DNA of 64,000 nt from Salipiger mangrovisoli (lineage in GTDB: Bacteria; Pseudomonadota; Alphaproteobacteria; Rhodobacterales; Rhodobacteraceae): positions 124,001-188,000 of the forward strand of contig NZ_JADFFK010000010.1 of the NCBI RefSeq assembly GCF_015223355.1, in the 5' to 3' direction. Position numbers and translations under genes: made by a program. Below the pieces are notes generated by a model, which had not been told where the DNA came from, did no database searches, and worked only from the letters and a program-made list of their open reading frames with translations. How positions within the stretch are numbered: position 1 is the stretch's first letter; each line of letters begins with the position of its first letter. This document shows positions 8,622 to 22,655 of the stretch, one piece after another.

Positions 8622-8841
8622 TTTGATCGAATCCGCCTCTGTTGACCCCAAGGGTACCCCGATACCTGCACGGCCCGCGCCCGGCTGCAACCACCCCCTT
8701 GGTGTCGCCACGCCGGATCGGCAGAAACCGCCCGACGCCGCCGCGCCACGCAGGCGGGACGGCAGGCCAAATGCCGCGCCCCTTGCCTCTTTTGTCCCGC
8801 GCCTCTCCCGGTTACACAATCCCTGGAACGGGAGAGTTTTA

Positions 8842-10101
8842 ATGACCACATTCTGGATCGTGACCGCGCTGGCGGTGCTGGCCGTCTCGGCGCCGCTGCT
8901 CCTGGCGCTTCTGCGCGCACGGACCGAGATCGCCGGGGCCGAGGCCTTCGACCTCAAGGTCTATCGCGACCAGCTTTCCGAGATCGACCGCGACCGTGCC
9001 CGCGGCACCATCGGCGAGGCCGAGGCCGAACGCCTGCGCACCGAGGTCTCGCGCCGCATTCTCGCCGCCGACAGCCGGGCGCATCAGCCCGGCACGGGGC
9101 GGGTTGGCCGGGGCCCGCGCCGCGTCGCCGCCGTGCTGGTGCTGCTGGCGCTGCTCGGTGGCAGCTACGCGCTCTACCTGCGGCTTGGCGCGCCGGGCTA
9201 TGGCGATCTGTCGCTCGGCACCCGGATTTCCGCCGCCGAGGAACTGCGCGCCACGCGCCCGAGCCAGGCCGAAGCCGAAGCGGCGGTCAGCGAAGCACCG
9301 CCCTCCCAGGCCCCGGCGGAATACATGCAGCTTGTCACCCGCCTGCGCGAGGCAGTGGCCAGCCGCCCCGACGATCTTCAGGGCCAGGCCCTGCTTGCCC
9401 GCTCCGAGGCGGCGCTCGGAAATTACCGCGCCGCCTATGCGGCGCAGCGCCAGGTGATCACGCTTCGCGGTGATGGTGCGAGCGCGGCGGATTTTGCCGA
9501 TCTGGCGGACATGATGGTGCTCGCCGCCGGAGGCTATGTCTCGCCCGAGGCAGAGGCGGCGCTCGACGAGGTGATGGCGCGCGATCCGCACAACGGCGTG
9601 GCGCGCTACTACGGCGGGCTGATGATGGCCCAGACCGGCCGCCCCGATTCCGCCTTCCGCATCTGGGACAGCCTGCTGCGCCAGAGCGAGCCGGGCGCGC
9701 CCTGGATCCCGGCCATCGCCGGGCAGATGCCCGAACTGGCGCGGCGCGCCGGGGTCAATGACTACGCCCTGCCCGAGATTGCCAGCGCCGCGCTCAAGGG
9801 AGAGGTCCCGCCCGCCCTGCCCGGCCCCAGCACCGAGGACATGCAGGCCGCCTCTGAAATGTCCGACACCGACCGCCAGGCGATGATCGAGGGCATGGTC
9901 GACAACCTGTCCGAGCGGCTCGCCAGCCAGGGCGGCAGCCCCGAGGAATGGGCGCGCCTGCTGACCGCGCTCGGCGTGCTTGGACAGACCGACCGCGCCG
10001 CCGCGATCTGGACCGAGGCGCAGCAGGTTTTCGCCAGCCGCCCCGAGGCGCTGGACACGGTCCGCGACGGCGCCGCCCGAGCCGGGCTCGTCACCGACTG
10101 A
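8842..10101 (+). CDS. ccmI: Cytochrome c maturation protein CcmI
   Basis: Part of the haem-ligation machinery of c-type cytochrome maturation (system I); presents apocytochrome to CcmF/CcmH. The 419-residue protein has an N-terminal transmembrane helix (residues 1-22), a cytoplasmic coiled loop with LKVYRDQLSEIDRD, a second transmembrane helix (about 96-115) and a periplasmic TPR-like region ending the protein. The ATG at 8842 follows gggagag; an in-frame upstream extension has no homology. Divergent from soxB. Other ccm genes are not in the window. Confidence 0.88.
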   Translation: MTTFWIVTALAVLAVSAPLLLALLRARTEIAGAEAFDLKVYRDQLSEIDRDRARGTIGEAEAERLRTEVSRRILAADSRAHQPGTGRVGRGPRRVAAVLVLLALLGGSYALYLRLGAPGYGDLSLGTRISAAEELRATRPSQAEAEAAVSEAPPSQAPAEYMQLVTRLREAVASRPDDLQGQALLARSEAALGNYRAAYAAQRQVITLRGDGASAADFADLADMMVLAAGGYVSPEAEAALDEVMARDPHNGVARYYGGLMMAQTGRPDSAFRIWDSLLRQSEPGAPWIPAIAGQMPELARRAGVNDYALPEIASAALKGEVPPALPGPSTEDMQAASEMSDTDRQAMIEGMVDNLSERLASQGGSPEEWARLLTALGVLGQTDRAAAIWTEAQQVFASRPEALDTVRDGAARAGLVTD

Positions 10102-10173
10102 CGTGCGGCAGCTGGGGCGCGGGCCCCGCGCACGGCCTCTTGCGGGCGTCCATCCGCGAGGCTAACGCAGGCA

Positions 10174-11067
10174 ATGGCGTCCCCTGCGAACGTCGTCGCC
10201 GGAAAGGTCCTCAGCGTGATTCTCCGCAAGCGCCCCAGTATCCTTGGTCTTTTCCTGGTTCTCCGGGGGTCGGTGATCCAGGTGATCTGGAAACAGCTGC
10301 TGCTGGTCATGGCGGTCGCGCTTGCCGTGGTCTGGGCACATGGCGCGCTGCCGCAGGTCGTCGTTGCGCTGGATTTCGCCCCTTTCGGTCTGATCGGCAT
10401 CGCGCTTTCTGTCTTCCTCAGCTTCCGCAACGGCGCCTGCTACGACCGCTGGTGGGAAGCACGCAAGCTCTGGGGGCTTATGATCCAGACCGCGCGCGAC
10501 ATGGTGCGCCAGACCATCGTTCTTGAGGATACCCCGGAGCGGCGCCAGATCCTGATGGCGCTCGTGCAGTTCGGACATCGCGCCGCCAAGCAGCTGCGCG
10601 GCCAGCCCCCCGCCGACAGCGCTGACGCCGCGCTGATCGAGGCCGGGCGCAGTGTCTCGCGGCTGGAACGCGACGGGCGGCTCACCGGCACCGAGGCGCT
10701 GGTGCTGCACGAGAGCCTTGCGCGGATGGCGGGCGCGCTGCTTGGCTGCGAGCGGCTGGCCCATACGCCGGTGCCCTTCGCCTACACGCTGCTGCTGCAC
10801 CGTACCGCCTATCTGTTCTGCATCATGCTGCCCTTCGGCTTCGTGGACGAACTCGGCTGGGCGACGCCGCTCGCCGCGGGGCTGGTCGCCTATGCCTTCT
10901 TCGGCCTCGACGCGCTGGCGGACGAGCTGGAGATGCCCTTCTCGCACAACCAGAACGCCATGCCGCTGACCACATATGCCACGGCGATGGAGATCGCGCT
11001 GCGCGGCGCGCTCGGCGACAGCGACCTGCCGGAGCTGCCGAAGCCGGTGAACTACCTGCTGACCTGA
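10174..11067 (+). CDS. Bestrophin-like anion channel family protein
   Basis: A 297-residue membrane protein of the bestrophin/YneE (UPF0187) family, which form pentameric ion channels. The family signature is FRNGACYDRWWEARKLWG at about residue 86, and hydrophobic segments are present near residues 39-57, 65-85, 200-220 and 225-245. The region PFSHNQNAMPLTTYATAMEI matches the conserved C-terminal stretch. The start may be internal to the annotated one: the first residues MASPANVVAGKV are unconserved and the binding site is weak. Physiological ion and role cannot be read from sequence. Confidence 0.8.
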   Translation: MASPANVVAGKVLSVILRKRPSILGLFLVLRGSVIQVIWKQLLLVMAVALAVVWAHGALPQVVVALDFAPFGLIGIALSVFLSFRNGACYDRWWEARKLWGLMIQTARDMVRQTIVLEDTPERRQILMALVQFGHRAAKQLRGQPPADSADAALIEAGRSVSRLERDGRLTGTEALVLHESLARMAGALLGCERLAHTPVPFAYTLLLHRTAYLFCIMLPFGFVDELGWATPLAAGLVAYAFFGLDALADELEMPFSHNQNAMPLTTYATAMEIALRGALGDSDLPELPKPVNYLLT

Positions 11068-11148
11068 GGCACCGGCCGGGGTGCAGCCGCCTTCCCTCGC
11101 GCGCGCAGCTGCGGTAGGGACATCGCGACACCCCAGAGGACAGGACCG

Positions 11149-11622
11149 ATGATCCAGGAAGACATCGCCGAATTCGCCGCCGCGCTGCCGCCGATGCGCG
11201 CCATTGCCGGGCTCGACCTTGGCACCAAGACCATCGGCGTGGCGCTCTCGGACCGGCTGCTGTCCGTCGCGACGCCGGTGGAAACGATCAAGCGCAAGAA
11301 ATTCACCCTCGACGCCGAGGCGCTCTTGAAGATCGTCCGGGATCGCGAGGTCGGCGGCATCATCCTCGGCCTGCCGCGCAACATGGACGGATCGGAGGGA
11401 CCGCGCGCCCAGTCCACCCGCGCCTTCGCCCGCAACCTCTCGGCGCTCTGGGACGGGCCGATCGGCTATTGGGACGAGCGCCTATCCACCGTTGCCGCCG
11501 AGCGCGCGCTGCTCGAGGCCGACACCTCGCGCAAGAGGCGTGCGGAACTGATCGACCACGTTGCGGCGAGCTTCATCCTTCAGGGCGCGCTCGATCGGCT
11601 GCGGCACCTGCGGACCGGCTGA
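11149..11622 (+). CDS. ruvX: Putative pre-16S rRNA nuclease / Holliday-junction resolvase-like RuvX (YqgF)
   Basis: RNase H-fold protein of 157 residues implicated in 5' end processing of 16S rRNA. The first strand [15 protein letters not shown] carries the catalytic Asp23; [15 protein letters not shown] and [13 protein letters not shown] supply the central conserved motifs with Glu and Arg, and [17 protein letters not shown] carries the C-terminal Asp. All expected acidic residues are present. Its stop overlaps the DUF1289 start by one base (TGATG), so the two are probably co-translated. Confidence 0.93.
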   Translation: MIQEDIAEFAAALPPMRAIAGLDLGTKTIGVALSDRLLSVATPVETIKRKKFTLDAEALLKIVRDREVGGIILGLPRNMDGSEGPRAQSTRAFARNLSALWDGPIGYWDERLSTVAAERALLEADTSRKRRAELIDHVAASFILQGALDRLRHLRTG

Positions 11623-11840
11623 TGAGCGGGCCCATCGAAAGCCCCTGCGTGAACATCTGCGTGGTGCACCGCGAGAGCGGCCTCTGCACCGGCTGCCTGC
11701 GCACCCTTGACGAGATCGCCGGCTGGTCGGGCTACACCGCCGAGCAACGCCGCGCCATCATGGAGGCCCTGCCCGAGCGCAAGGCGGTGTTGCGCCAGCG
11801 CCGCGGCGGGCGCGCAGGGCGGATGAACCGCGAGCGCTGA
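11622..11840 (+). CDS. DUF1289 small cysteine-motif protein
   Basis: A 72-residue protein with SPCVNICVVHRESGLCTGCLR, i.e. C-x3-C-x8-C-x2-C, typical of the DUF1289 family and suggesting a small metal- or cluster-binding fold. The rest is basic (KAVLRQRRGGRAGR). No function is established that I know of. The ATG overlaps the ruvX stop. This ruvX-DUF1289 pairing is common in alphaproteobacteria. Confidence 0.85.
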   Translation: MSGPIESPCVNICVVHRESGLCTGCLRTLDEIAGWSGYTAEQRRAIMEALPERKAVLRQRRGGRAGRMNRER

Positions 11841-11899
11841 GGCGCGCAGGGAGAGGCAACCTGCGTGGGTCGGCCCCGGGGCCGACTCCGGGACGGCGC

Positions 11900-12922
11900 T
11901 CAGGCGGCCTCGCGCATCCGCCCCAGCGCCTCGTCCAGCACCTCCGTGCCCGCGCCATCGCGCGAGGCTTTCTCCGACAGGACCTGCCGCCACTTGCGCG
12001 CGCCCGGACGGCCCGCGAAGAGCCCCAGCATGTGCCGTGTGACCTGGTGCAGGCGGCCGCCCGCCGCGATGTGCCGCTCGATATAGGGCACCATGGCGGC
12101 GACGGCCTCATCCGGCGAGACGGTGGCGCGCTCGCTGCCGTAGATGCGTGCATCGGCCTCGGCCAGCACATCCCACGGCGTGTGATAGGCCGAACGCCCG
12201 ATCATCACCCCGTCGAGCCCGCGCGCCAGATGCGCCTCGGCCTCGTCAAGGCTCTGCACCCCGCCGTTGATCGAGACGTGCAGCTGCGGGAACGCCGCCT
12301 TCATCGCGTGCACGAGCTCGTAGTCGAGCGGCGGGACATCGCGGTTCTCCTTGGGACTGAGACCCTTCAGCCAGGCCTTGCGGGCGTGGATGGCCACCCG
12401 CGCGCAGCCCGCCGCGGCGATCTTCTCAAGGAAATCCGGCAGGATTTCTTGCGGCTCCTGTTCGTCGACCCCGATGCGGCATTTCACCGTCACCTCGACA
12501 TCGACCGCCTCGCGCATGGCGGCGACGCACTCGGCGACCAGCTCGGGGTGCTTCATCAGCACCGCGCCGAAGGTGCCCGACTGCACGCGGTCCGAGGGGC
12601 AGCCGCAATTGAGGTTGATCTCGTCGTAGCCCGCCTCGGCCCCCAGTTTCGCCGCCTGCGCCAGTTCGAGGGGGTCCGAGCCGCCCAGTTGCAGGGCCAA
12701 CGGGTGCTCGGAGGGATCATGCGCCAGCAGGTGCAGCGCTCCGCCCCGCACCAGCGCGGGCGACGTCACCATCTCGGTATAGAGCAGCGTCTGCCGCGAA
12801 AGGATGCGATGCAGGTAGCGGCAATGCCGGTCGGTCCAGTCCATCATCGGGGCGACGCTCAGGCGGGCGGCCCTGGGAAGCCCTGAAACCCCTTGCTTTT
12901 CTGGCTTTTCCGTCATCAGCAT
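11900..12922 (-). CDS. dusA: tRNA-dihydrouridine(20/20a) synthase
   Basis: FMN-dependent reductase that converts U20/U20a of tRNA D-loops to dihydrouridine. The TIM-barrel N-terminus shows LSVAPMMDWTDRHCR; the catalytic Cys lies in INLNCGCPSDRVQ (about residue 110), and CRIGVDE, HARKAWLKGLSPKENR and SINGGV are DusA-subfamily motifs. Length, about 340 residues, is normal. The open frame begins with TTG at 12925; ATG codons follow at 12922 and 12916, and 12922 is taken as start. The upstream region contains two hairpins (12944-12965 and 12973-12993) that would lie in the 5' leader. Confidence 0.93.
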   Translation of the reverse strand: MLMTEKPEKQGVSGLPRAARLSVAPMMDWTDRHCRYLHRILSRQTLLYTEMVTSPALVRGGALHLLAHDPSEHPLALQLGGSDPLELAQAAKLGAEAGYDEINLNCGCPSDRVQSGTFGAVLMKHPELVAECVAAMREAVDVEVTVKCRIGVDEQEPQEILPDFLEKIAAAGCARVAIHARKAWLKGLSPKENRDVPPLDYELVHAMKAAFPQLHVSINGGVQSLDEAEAHLARGLDGVMIGRSAYHTPWDVLAEADARIYGSERATVSPDEAVAAMVPYIERHIAAGGRLHQVTRHMLGLFAGRPGARKWRQVLSEKASRDGAGTEVLDEALGRMREAA

Positions 12923-12943
12923 CAAACCTGTCTTCGCTCATTT

Positions 12944-12993
12944 GGGGGCCTTTTGCCCCCGTTTTCCGGGGTGGTGCAACAGAATGTTGCACC
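12944..12993. promoter_or_regulatory. Two adjacent perfect hairpins upstream of dusA
   Basis: First stem gggggc/gccccc (12944-12949 with 12955-12960) is followed on the plus strand by gtttt and could terminate leftward-antisense transcripts. Second is ggtgcaac-agaat-gttgcacc (12973-12993), eight perfect pairs with a five-base loop, which could be an operator or RNA hairpin. Both lie 20-70 bases before the dusA start. Confidence 0.45.
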
Positions 12994-13155
12994 GAATCCG
13001 AATTGTGTCACCGCCCCGCGAAGTCTCGCCTTTCCGCCGCGAAGGCGAGGTCTCCGCCGGGTCTGTCGTGAGGAGATATCGAACCTTGATCAAAGGTCCG
13101 ACCGGCACGTCCGACCTTCGAACCATCGGCAATCGTCTCGCGAAGGGAGACCCGA

Positions 13156-13365
13156 GTGGGTACCATTTTGGAGCGCCAGACGGAAGACGGCGCAAAGAGC
13201 TTCTCAGCGGTGCTCCGCAAGAAGGAAGGCGGCAAGGTTGTCCTCTCCTACTTTCGTCACAGGTTTCAGGCTGATCTGCGGCGCATGGTCGTGATCGCTT
13301 GCGAGCGACCGCCGCGCGGGCCGGTGCCACCTCAAACCCTCCGCACCGCGCTTTCGCGGACCTGA
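13156..13365 (+). pseudogene. Integrase N-terminal fragment (truncated)
   Basis: A GTG at 13156, preceded by gaaggga gag-like sequence (13142-13150), opens a 69-codon frame whose first 43 residues read like the arm-binding N-terminus of tyrosine recombinases: MGTILERQTEDGAKSFSAVL, then KKEGGKVVLSYFR. After residue 45 the resemblance ends and the frame stops with no core or catalytic domain (no R-H-R-Y). I infer a remnant of an integrase gene. The upstream 160 bases contain no coding sequence I recognise, and no tRNA or attachment-site duplication is seen nearby. The alternative is a chance frame. Confidence 0.45.
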
Positions 13366-13460
13366 GGGGGAAGAAGCTGTTCACGGGCATTGCTCACGAT
13401 GCTCCATGTTCCTCGGGGGGTGCAGCCTCCGGCAAACTTGCAGCGGTTCAGGGGGACGGC

Positions 13461-13934
13461 CTAGCCGCCGAGACCCGACAAATCCAGCGCATCGCTGTCC
13501 TTCAGCGTCTTCAGCACGAAATCCGAACGGACCTGCGCGATGTCGGGCCGCAGCAGCAGTCGCTCGTGCAGGAAGTTCGAGAAACTCTCGAGATCGCGCG
13601 CCCGCACGTGCAGAACATAGTCGGCATCACCCGAGACCGAGAACGCCGCCTGGATCTCGGGCTGGCGCTCGATCCACGCTGAAAAATCCATGTCGGCGGT
13701 CTTGGCGTGGGTGCGCAGGTTGACCCGCACCACCACCCGGATCCCCAGCCCCAGCTTTCCGGCATTGAGCCGGGCACGATAGCCCTCGATCACCCCCTCG
13801 GCCTCCAGCGCGGCGCGGCGGCGCGAGCATTGCGAGGCCGAGAGGTTCACCCGCTCCGAGAGCTGCGCATTGGTGAGCGCACCGTCCTTCTGGAGCGCGT
13901 CGAGGATCAGGCGGTCGTAGCGGTCGAGCGGCAT
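13461..13934 (-). CDS. Lrp/AsnC family transcriptional regulator
   Basis: A 157-residue feast/famine regulator. Residues 1-60 form the helix-turn-helix (YDRLILDALQKDGALTNAQL, then LSASQCSRRRAALEAEGVI); residues 65-150 form the ligand-binding RAM domain (VVVRVNLRTH, FSVSGDADYVLHVRARDLES). The start at 13934 is fixed by homology. The gene is divergent from a thiamine-diphosphate enzyme across a 165-base region rich in TGCA-containing palindromes, so it probably regulates that gene and itself. The effector is unknown; an amino acid is usual for the family. Confidence 0.92.
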   Translation of the reverse strand: MPLDRYDRLILDALQKDGALTNAQLSERVNLSASQCSRRRAALEAEGVIEGYRARLNAGKLGLGIRVVVRVNLRTHAKTADMDFSAWIERQPEIQAAFSVSGDADYVLHVRARDLESFSNFLHERLLLRPDIAQVRSDFVLKTLKDSDALDLSGLGG

Positions 13935-14099
13935 TCGGCGTCCTTCATGCAGAGGCAAGCAATTACATGCACGATTCACGCATAAATTTCGTTGTCGCGC
14001 ACATCTTGATGCATAGCTCGCGCGTGGCTTGCATGCAATTGCACACCTTTTGCAGCCCCGTCGCGCTATCCTGCTCGAAAGACATACGGGAGTGAGACC
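13935..14099. promoter_or_regulatory. Divergent control region with TGCAT/ATGCA repeats
   Basis: The spacer between the Lrp-type gene and the ThDP enzyme contains several ATGCA or TGCAT pentamers, including a perfect 10-base palindrome ttgcatgcaa at 14029-14038 followed by ttgca. Their clustering in 120 bases of otherwise GC-rich DNA is consistent with sites for the adjacent Lrp-type protein. This is inferred, not demonstrated. Confidence 0.5.
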
Positions 14100-15731
14100 A
14101 TGTACGACGCCGGCCCCATTCATGTGCATCAGGCCATCGCCCAGGCGGTGCGCGATCACGGGATCGACACGATGTTCGGCCTGATGGGCGATGCCAACCT
14201 GTTCATTGCCGACCATTTCGTACGGGGCTGCGGCGGCCGCTTCGTCCCGGCCGCGCATGAGGGAAGCTCGGTGCTGATGGCGCTGGCCTACGCGCATGTC
14301 GCCGGAAAGATCGGCGTCGCCACGGTCACCCACGGCCCGGCCCTGACCAATTGCGTCACCGCGCTGACCGAGGGCGCGCGCGGCCAGATCCCGATGGTGC
14401 TGCTCGCGGGCGACACGCCCGTCGCCAATCCGCGCCACCTGCAGGGCATCGACCAGCGCGCCGTGGTCATGTCCACCGGCGCAGGCTTCGAACAGATGCG
14501 CTCGCCCGAGCTGGCGGTGCGCGACGTCGCCCGTGCCTTCTACCGCGCCCGTGTCGAGCGGCGCCCAATCGTGCTCAACATGCCCGCCGAATTCATGTGG
14601 CAGGAGGCACCCTATGCCCCCTACGTGCTCAGCGTCTTCGAGACCCGCAGCTTCGTGCCCGAAGGCGAGGCGCTCGACGAGGCGATCGGCATGATCGCCA
14701 GCGCCCGCCGCCCGATGATCCTCGCCGGAGCCGGCGCCTACGGAGCGCGTGAGCAGATCATCCGTCTTGCCGACCGGCTCGAAGCGCCGCTGGCCACCAC
14801 GCTCAAGGCCAAGGGGCTGTTCAGCGGTCATCCGCATGACATCGACATCTTCGGCACGCTCAGCACCCCCGCCGCCTATGACGTCATCGGCAAGTCGGAC
14901 TGCATCATCAGCTTCGGCGCGGCGCTGCACGAGTTCACCACCGACCGCGGCAAGCTGCTGACCGGCAAGCGCCTCGTGCAGATCGACAGCGACCGCAGCG
15001 CCATCGGACGCACCGTGCATCCAGATGCCGCATTGGTGGCCGATGCCGGGCTGACCGCCGACAACTTCGTGCATTGGCTCGACGAGGCGGAGATTCCCGG
15101 CAGCGGCTTCACCCGCGAGTTGAACGGGGCCGAGCTGCGCCGCCATCCGCCCGCGCGCAGCAACAAGACCCCCGAGAGCAGCGTCAATTACGTCGCGGCG
15201 CTGGAGCGGCTGGAGCAGGCGCTGCCGAAGGACCGCATCCTCGTCACCGACGGCGGGCGCTTCATGACCGAGGTCTGGTGCCGGATCTCGGCGCCGGATC
15301 CGCGCAGCTTCGTGGTCACCGCCAACTTCGGCTCGATCGGGCTGGGTCTGCAAGAGGCGATCGGTGCCGCAGTTGCTGCGCCGGATCGGCCGGTGGTGCT
15401 GTTTTCCGGAGACGGCGGCTTCATGATGGGCGGGCTTGGCGAGTTCAACACCGCGGTCCGGCTGCGACAGGACATGGTGGTGATCCTGTGCAACGACAGC
15501 GCCTATGGCGCCGAGCACATCCAGTTCATCGACCGCAAGATGGATCCGGGGCTGACCCAGTTCGACTGGCCCTGCTTTGCCGAGGTGGCGACCTCGCTCG
15601 GCGGCAAGGGCATCCTCGTGCGCTCGGACGACGAGCTTCAGGCTGCGCTCGACGCCATCGAGACCCGCGACCGCCCGCTGCTGATCGAATTGCGGCTCGA
15701 CCCGAACGACGTTCCGCGCATGCGGATCTGA
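14100..15731 (+). CDS. Thiamine-diphosphate-dependent enzyme (acetolactate synthase-like family)
   Basis: A 543-residue enzyme with the three-domain layout of the ALS/benzoylformate decarboxylase family: PYR domain (1-170) with the activating Glu54 in AAHEGSSVLMA, central domain (190-330), and PP domain (370-540) with the cofactor motif SGDGGFMMGGLGEF followed 25 residues later by CNDSAYGAE. Substrate is not evident. It differs clearly from the true acetolactate synthase at 30313 and has no small subunit. Its divergent Lrp-type neighbour suggests control by an amino acid or its 2-oxoacid, so a 2-oxoacid decarboxylase or ligase role is plausible. A hairpin follows the stop. Confidence 0.85.
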   Translation: MYDAGPIHVHQAIAQAVRDHGIDTMFGLMGDANLFIADHFVRGCGGRFVPAAHEGSSVLMALAYAHVAGKIGVATVTHGPALTNCVTALTEGARGQIPMVLLAGDTPVANPRHLQGIDQRAVVMSTGAGFEQMRSPELAVRDVARAFYRARVERRPIVLNMPAEFMWQEAPYAPYVLSVFETRSFVPEGEALDEAIGMIASARRPMILAGAGAYGAREQIIRLADRLEAPLATTLKAKGLFSGHPHDIDIFGTLSTPAAYDVIGKSDCIISFGAALHEFTTDRGKLLTGKRLVQIDSDRSAIGRTVHPDAALVADAGLTADNFVHWLDEAEIPGSGFTRELNGAELRRHPPARSNKTPESSVNYVAALERLEQALPKDRILVTDGGRFMTEVWCRISAPDPRSFVVTANFGSIGLGLQEAIGAAVAAPDRPVVLFSGDGGFMMGGLGEFNTAVRLRQDMVVILCNDSAYGAEHIQFIDRKMDPGLTQFDWPCFAEVATSLGGKGILVRSDDELQAALDAIETRDRPLLIELRLDPNDVPRMRI

Positions 15732-15812
15732 CACCTCGTCGCGGGGCGCGCCATAGCGCGGCCCCCGTTCGCACCGCTTCCGCGCGTTCCGGGGCCGCGC
15801 GGAAGCGGCGAG

Positions 15813-15845
15813 CCTGCCGGGCGGACTTCCCTCGCGCCCGGCAGG
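15813..15845 (+). terminator. Hairpin downstream of the ThDP enzyme
   Basis: An 11-base-pair perfect stem (cctgccgggcg at 15813-15823, cgcccggcagg at 15835-15845) with an 11-base loop lies 82 bases after the stop. It lacks a clear T run, so its terminator role is uncertain. Confidence 0.45.
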
Positions 15846-17451
<1,606 letters not shown>

Positions 17452-17452
<1 letters not shown>

Positions 17453-18531
17453 TGACGGCGGCAAGCTCCATGCCCTCCGCCGCGGTGCGCTACTGGAAGG
17501 ATGACGAGATGCTGGAATGCGTCTCGGTCATCCCCGAGGCGCCGAACGTGTCGACCTTCTGTTTCGCCGCGCCCTCGGGCGCCCTGTTCGACTATCTGCC
17601 CGGTCAGTTCGTCACGCTTGAACTGCCGGTGCCGGGCGGGCCGCTCTACCGCACCTACACGATCTCCTCCTCGCCCTCGCGGCCGCTGTCGATCACCGTG
17701 ACGGTGAAGGCGCAGCCGAATTCGATCGGCACCCGCTGGATGCTCGACAACCTGCGGCCGGGGATGCGGATGAAGGCGATGGGCCCGGCCGGGCACTTCA
17801 CCTCGCATCACCATCCGGCCGAGAAATACCTGTTCATCTCGGCGGGGTCGGGCATCACCCCGATGATGTCGATGGTCACCTACATGTACGACCTCGGCCG
17901 CACGCCGGACGTGGTCTTCGTCAATTGCGCCAAGCGTCCCTCCGAGATCGTCTTCCGCGAACGGCTCGAGCATATCGCCAGCCGCATCGACGGGGTCGCG
18001 CTGCGCTGGGTCGTCGAAGAGGGCGACCGCTTCCAGCCCTGGACCGGCTATCAGGGCATGTTCAACCAGCTGATGCTGGGCCTCACGGCGCCCGACTACC
18101 TGGAGCGCGAGGTGTTCTGCTGCGGCCCCGAGCCCTTCATGCGGGCAGTGCGCGACGCGCTGGCGGGTCTCGGCTTCGACATGGACCACTACCACCAGGA
18201 GAGCTTCCAGCCCTCCGTCGAGGAAGAAGACCGCGACGCCACCGAGGGCGACGTGGTGCCCGAGGATGCCAAGGCCGAGGTCAACTTCCTCGACTCCGGC
18301 ATCGTCCAGACCTGCAAGGAGACCGACACGATCCTCGCCACCGCGCGGGCGGCCGGGCTCAACATCCCCTCGGGCTGCACCTTCGGCGTCTGCGGCACCT
18401 GCAAGATCAAGAAGAAGTCCGGCCAGGTGCACATGGTGCACAACGGCGGGATCACCGACGACGACATCGCCGAGGGCTACGTGCTGGCCTGCTGCTCGCA
18501 CCCGATCGGCAAGGTCGAGGTCGAGGCCTGA
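17452..18531 (+). CDS. gbcB: Glycine betaine monooxygenase, ferredoxin reductase subunit
   Basis: Passes electrons from NAD(P)H through flavin and a [2Fe-2S] cluster to GbcA. The 359-residue protein has an FAD domain with YRTYTISSSP (about residue 63), an NAD domain with ISAGSGITPMMSM and FCCGPEPFM, and a C-terminal plant-type ferredoxin domain with SGCTFGVCGTCK, plus ACCSHP, giving the four cluster cysteines. The start overlaps the gbcA stop. It is followed by a strong terminator at 18558, so gbcAB appears to be a two-gene unit. Confidence 0.87.
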
Positions 18532-18557
18532 GGGCCTCCACTTCCCGGAAATGACGA

Positions 18558-18590
18558 GGCCGCCGCGAGGGTATCGCGGCGGCCTTTTCT
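18558..18590 (+). terminator. Rho-independent terminator of gbcAB
   Basis: Perfect 11-base-pair stem ggccgccgcga (18558-18568) with tcgcggcggcc (18574-18584), five-base loop, then ttttctgttt. Lies 27 bases past the gbcB stop; metH converges from the other side. Confidence 0.85.
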
Positions 18591-18666
18591 GTTTCCGGAC
18601 GGCCACTTGGCCTGCAAACCTCATGCCTGGTGCCGGGCGCCCTGACGCCCGGCCACCGCTGTCACC

Positions 18667-22437
<3,771 letters not shown>

Positions 22438-22548
22438 GACGGACTCCGGGCGTGGGGCAAGCTGAGAATTGACCCTCTCTACCGATCCGGGCCGCTGAAG
22501 GCCATCTCATAATAATCATCGTTTTCATGAGTCCGGCTCACATGGTGG

Positions 22549-22594
22549 GCAAAAGCCTTCGAAGGCTTTTGCAAATCTCTTCGAAGAGATTTGC
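22549..22594. repeat. Tandem pair of perfect palindromes between metH and the TRAP genes
   Basis: Two 24-base perfect palindromes, gcaaaagccttcgaaggctt extending to 22572 and gcaaatctcttcgaagagat extending to 22594, overlap by two bases (gc at 22571-22572). Both have TTCGAA at the centre, so each can form a hairpin on either strand or be bound as DNA. The position is between the metH start and the end of the TRAP operon. Confidence 0.75.
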
Positions 22595-22606
22595 CCCTGC
22601 CAACGC

Positions 22607-22633
22607 AAAGGGGCGGACCTTGCGGCCCGCCCC
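22607..22633 (-). terminator. Terminator of the TRAP operon
   Basis: Minus-strand stem ggggcgg/ccgcccc (22627-22633 with 22610-22616) followed by ttt, 23 bases past the dctM stop. The tandem palindromes lie just beyond. Confidence 0.6.
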
Positions 22634-22655
22634 CTGCTGTCTCATCCCTGCCCGA

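Noticed and set aside
13935-15734. Long upstream extension (about 600 codons) of the Lrp-type frame across the ThDP gene
   Set aside because: The extension is antisense to the ThDP enzyme; the Lrp domain starts exactly at the ATG at 13934.
22438-22548. SAM, SAH or cobalamin riboswitch before metH
   Set aside because: I looked for the conserved cores and found none; only a short Met-rich frame and a weak ribosome-binding site are present.
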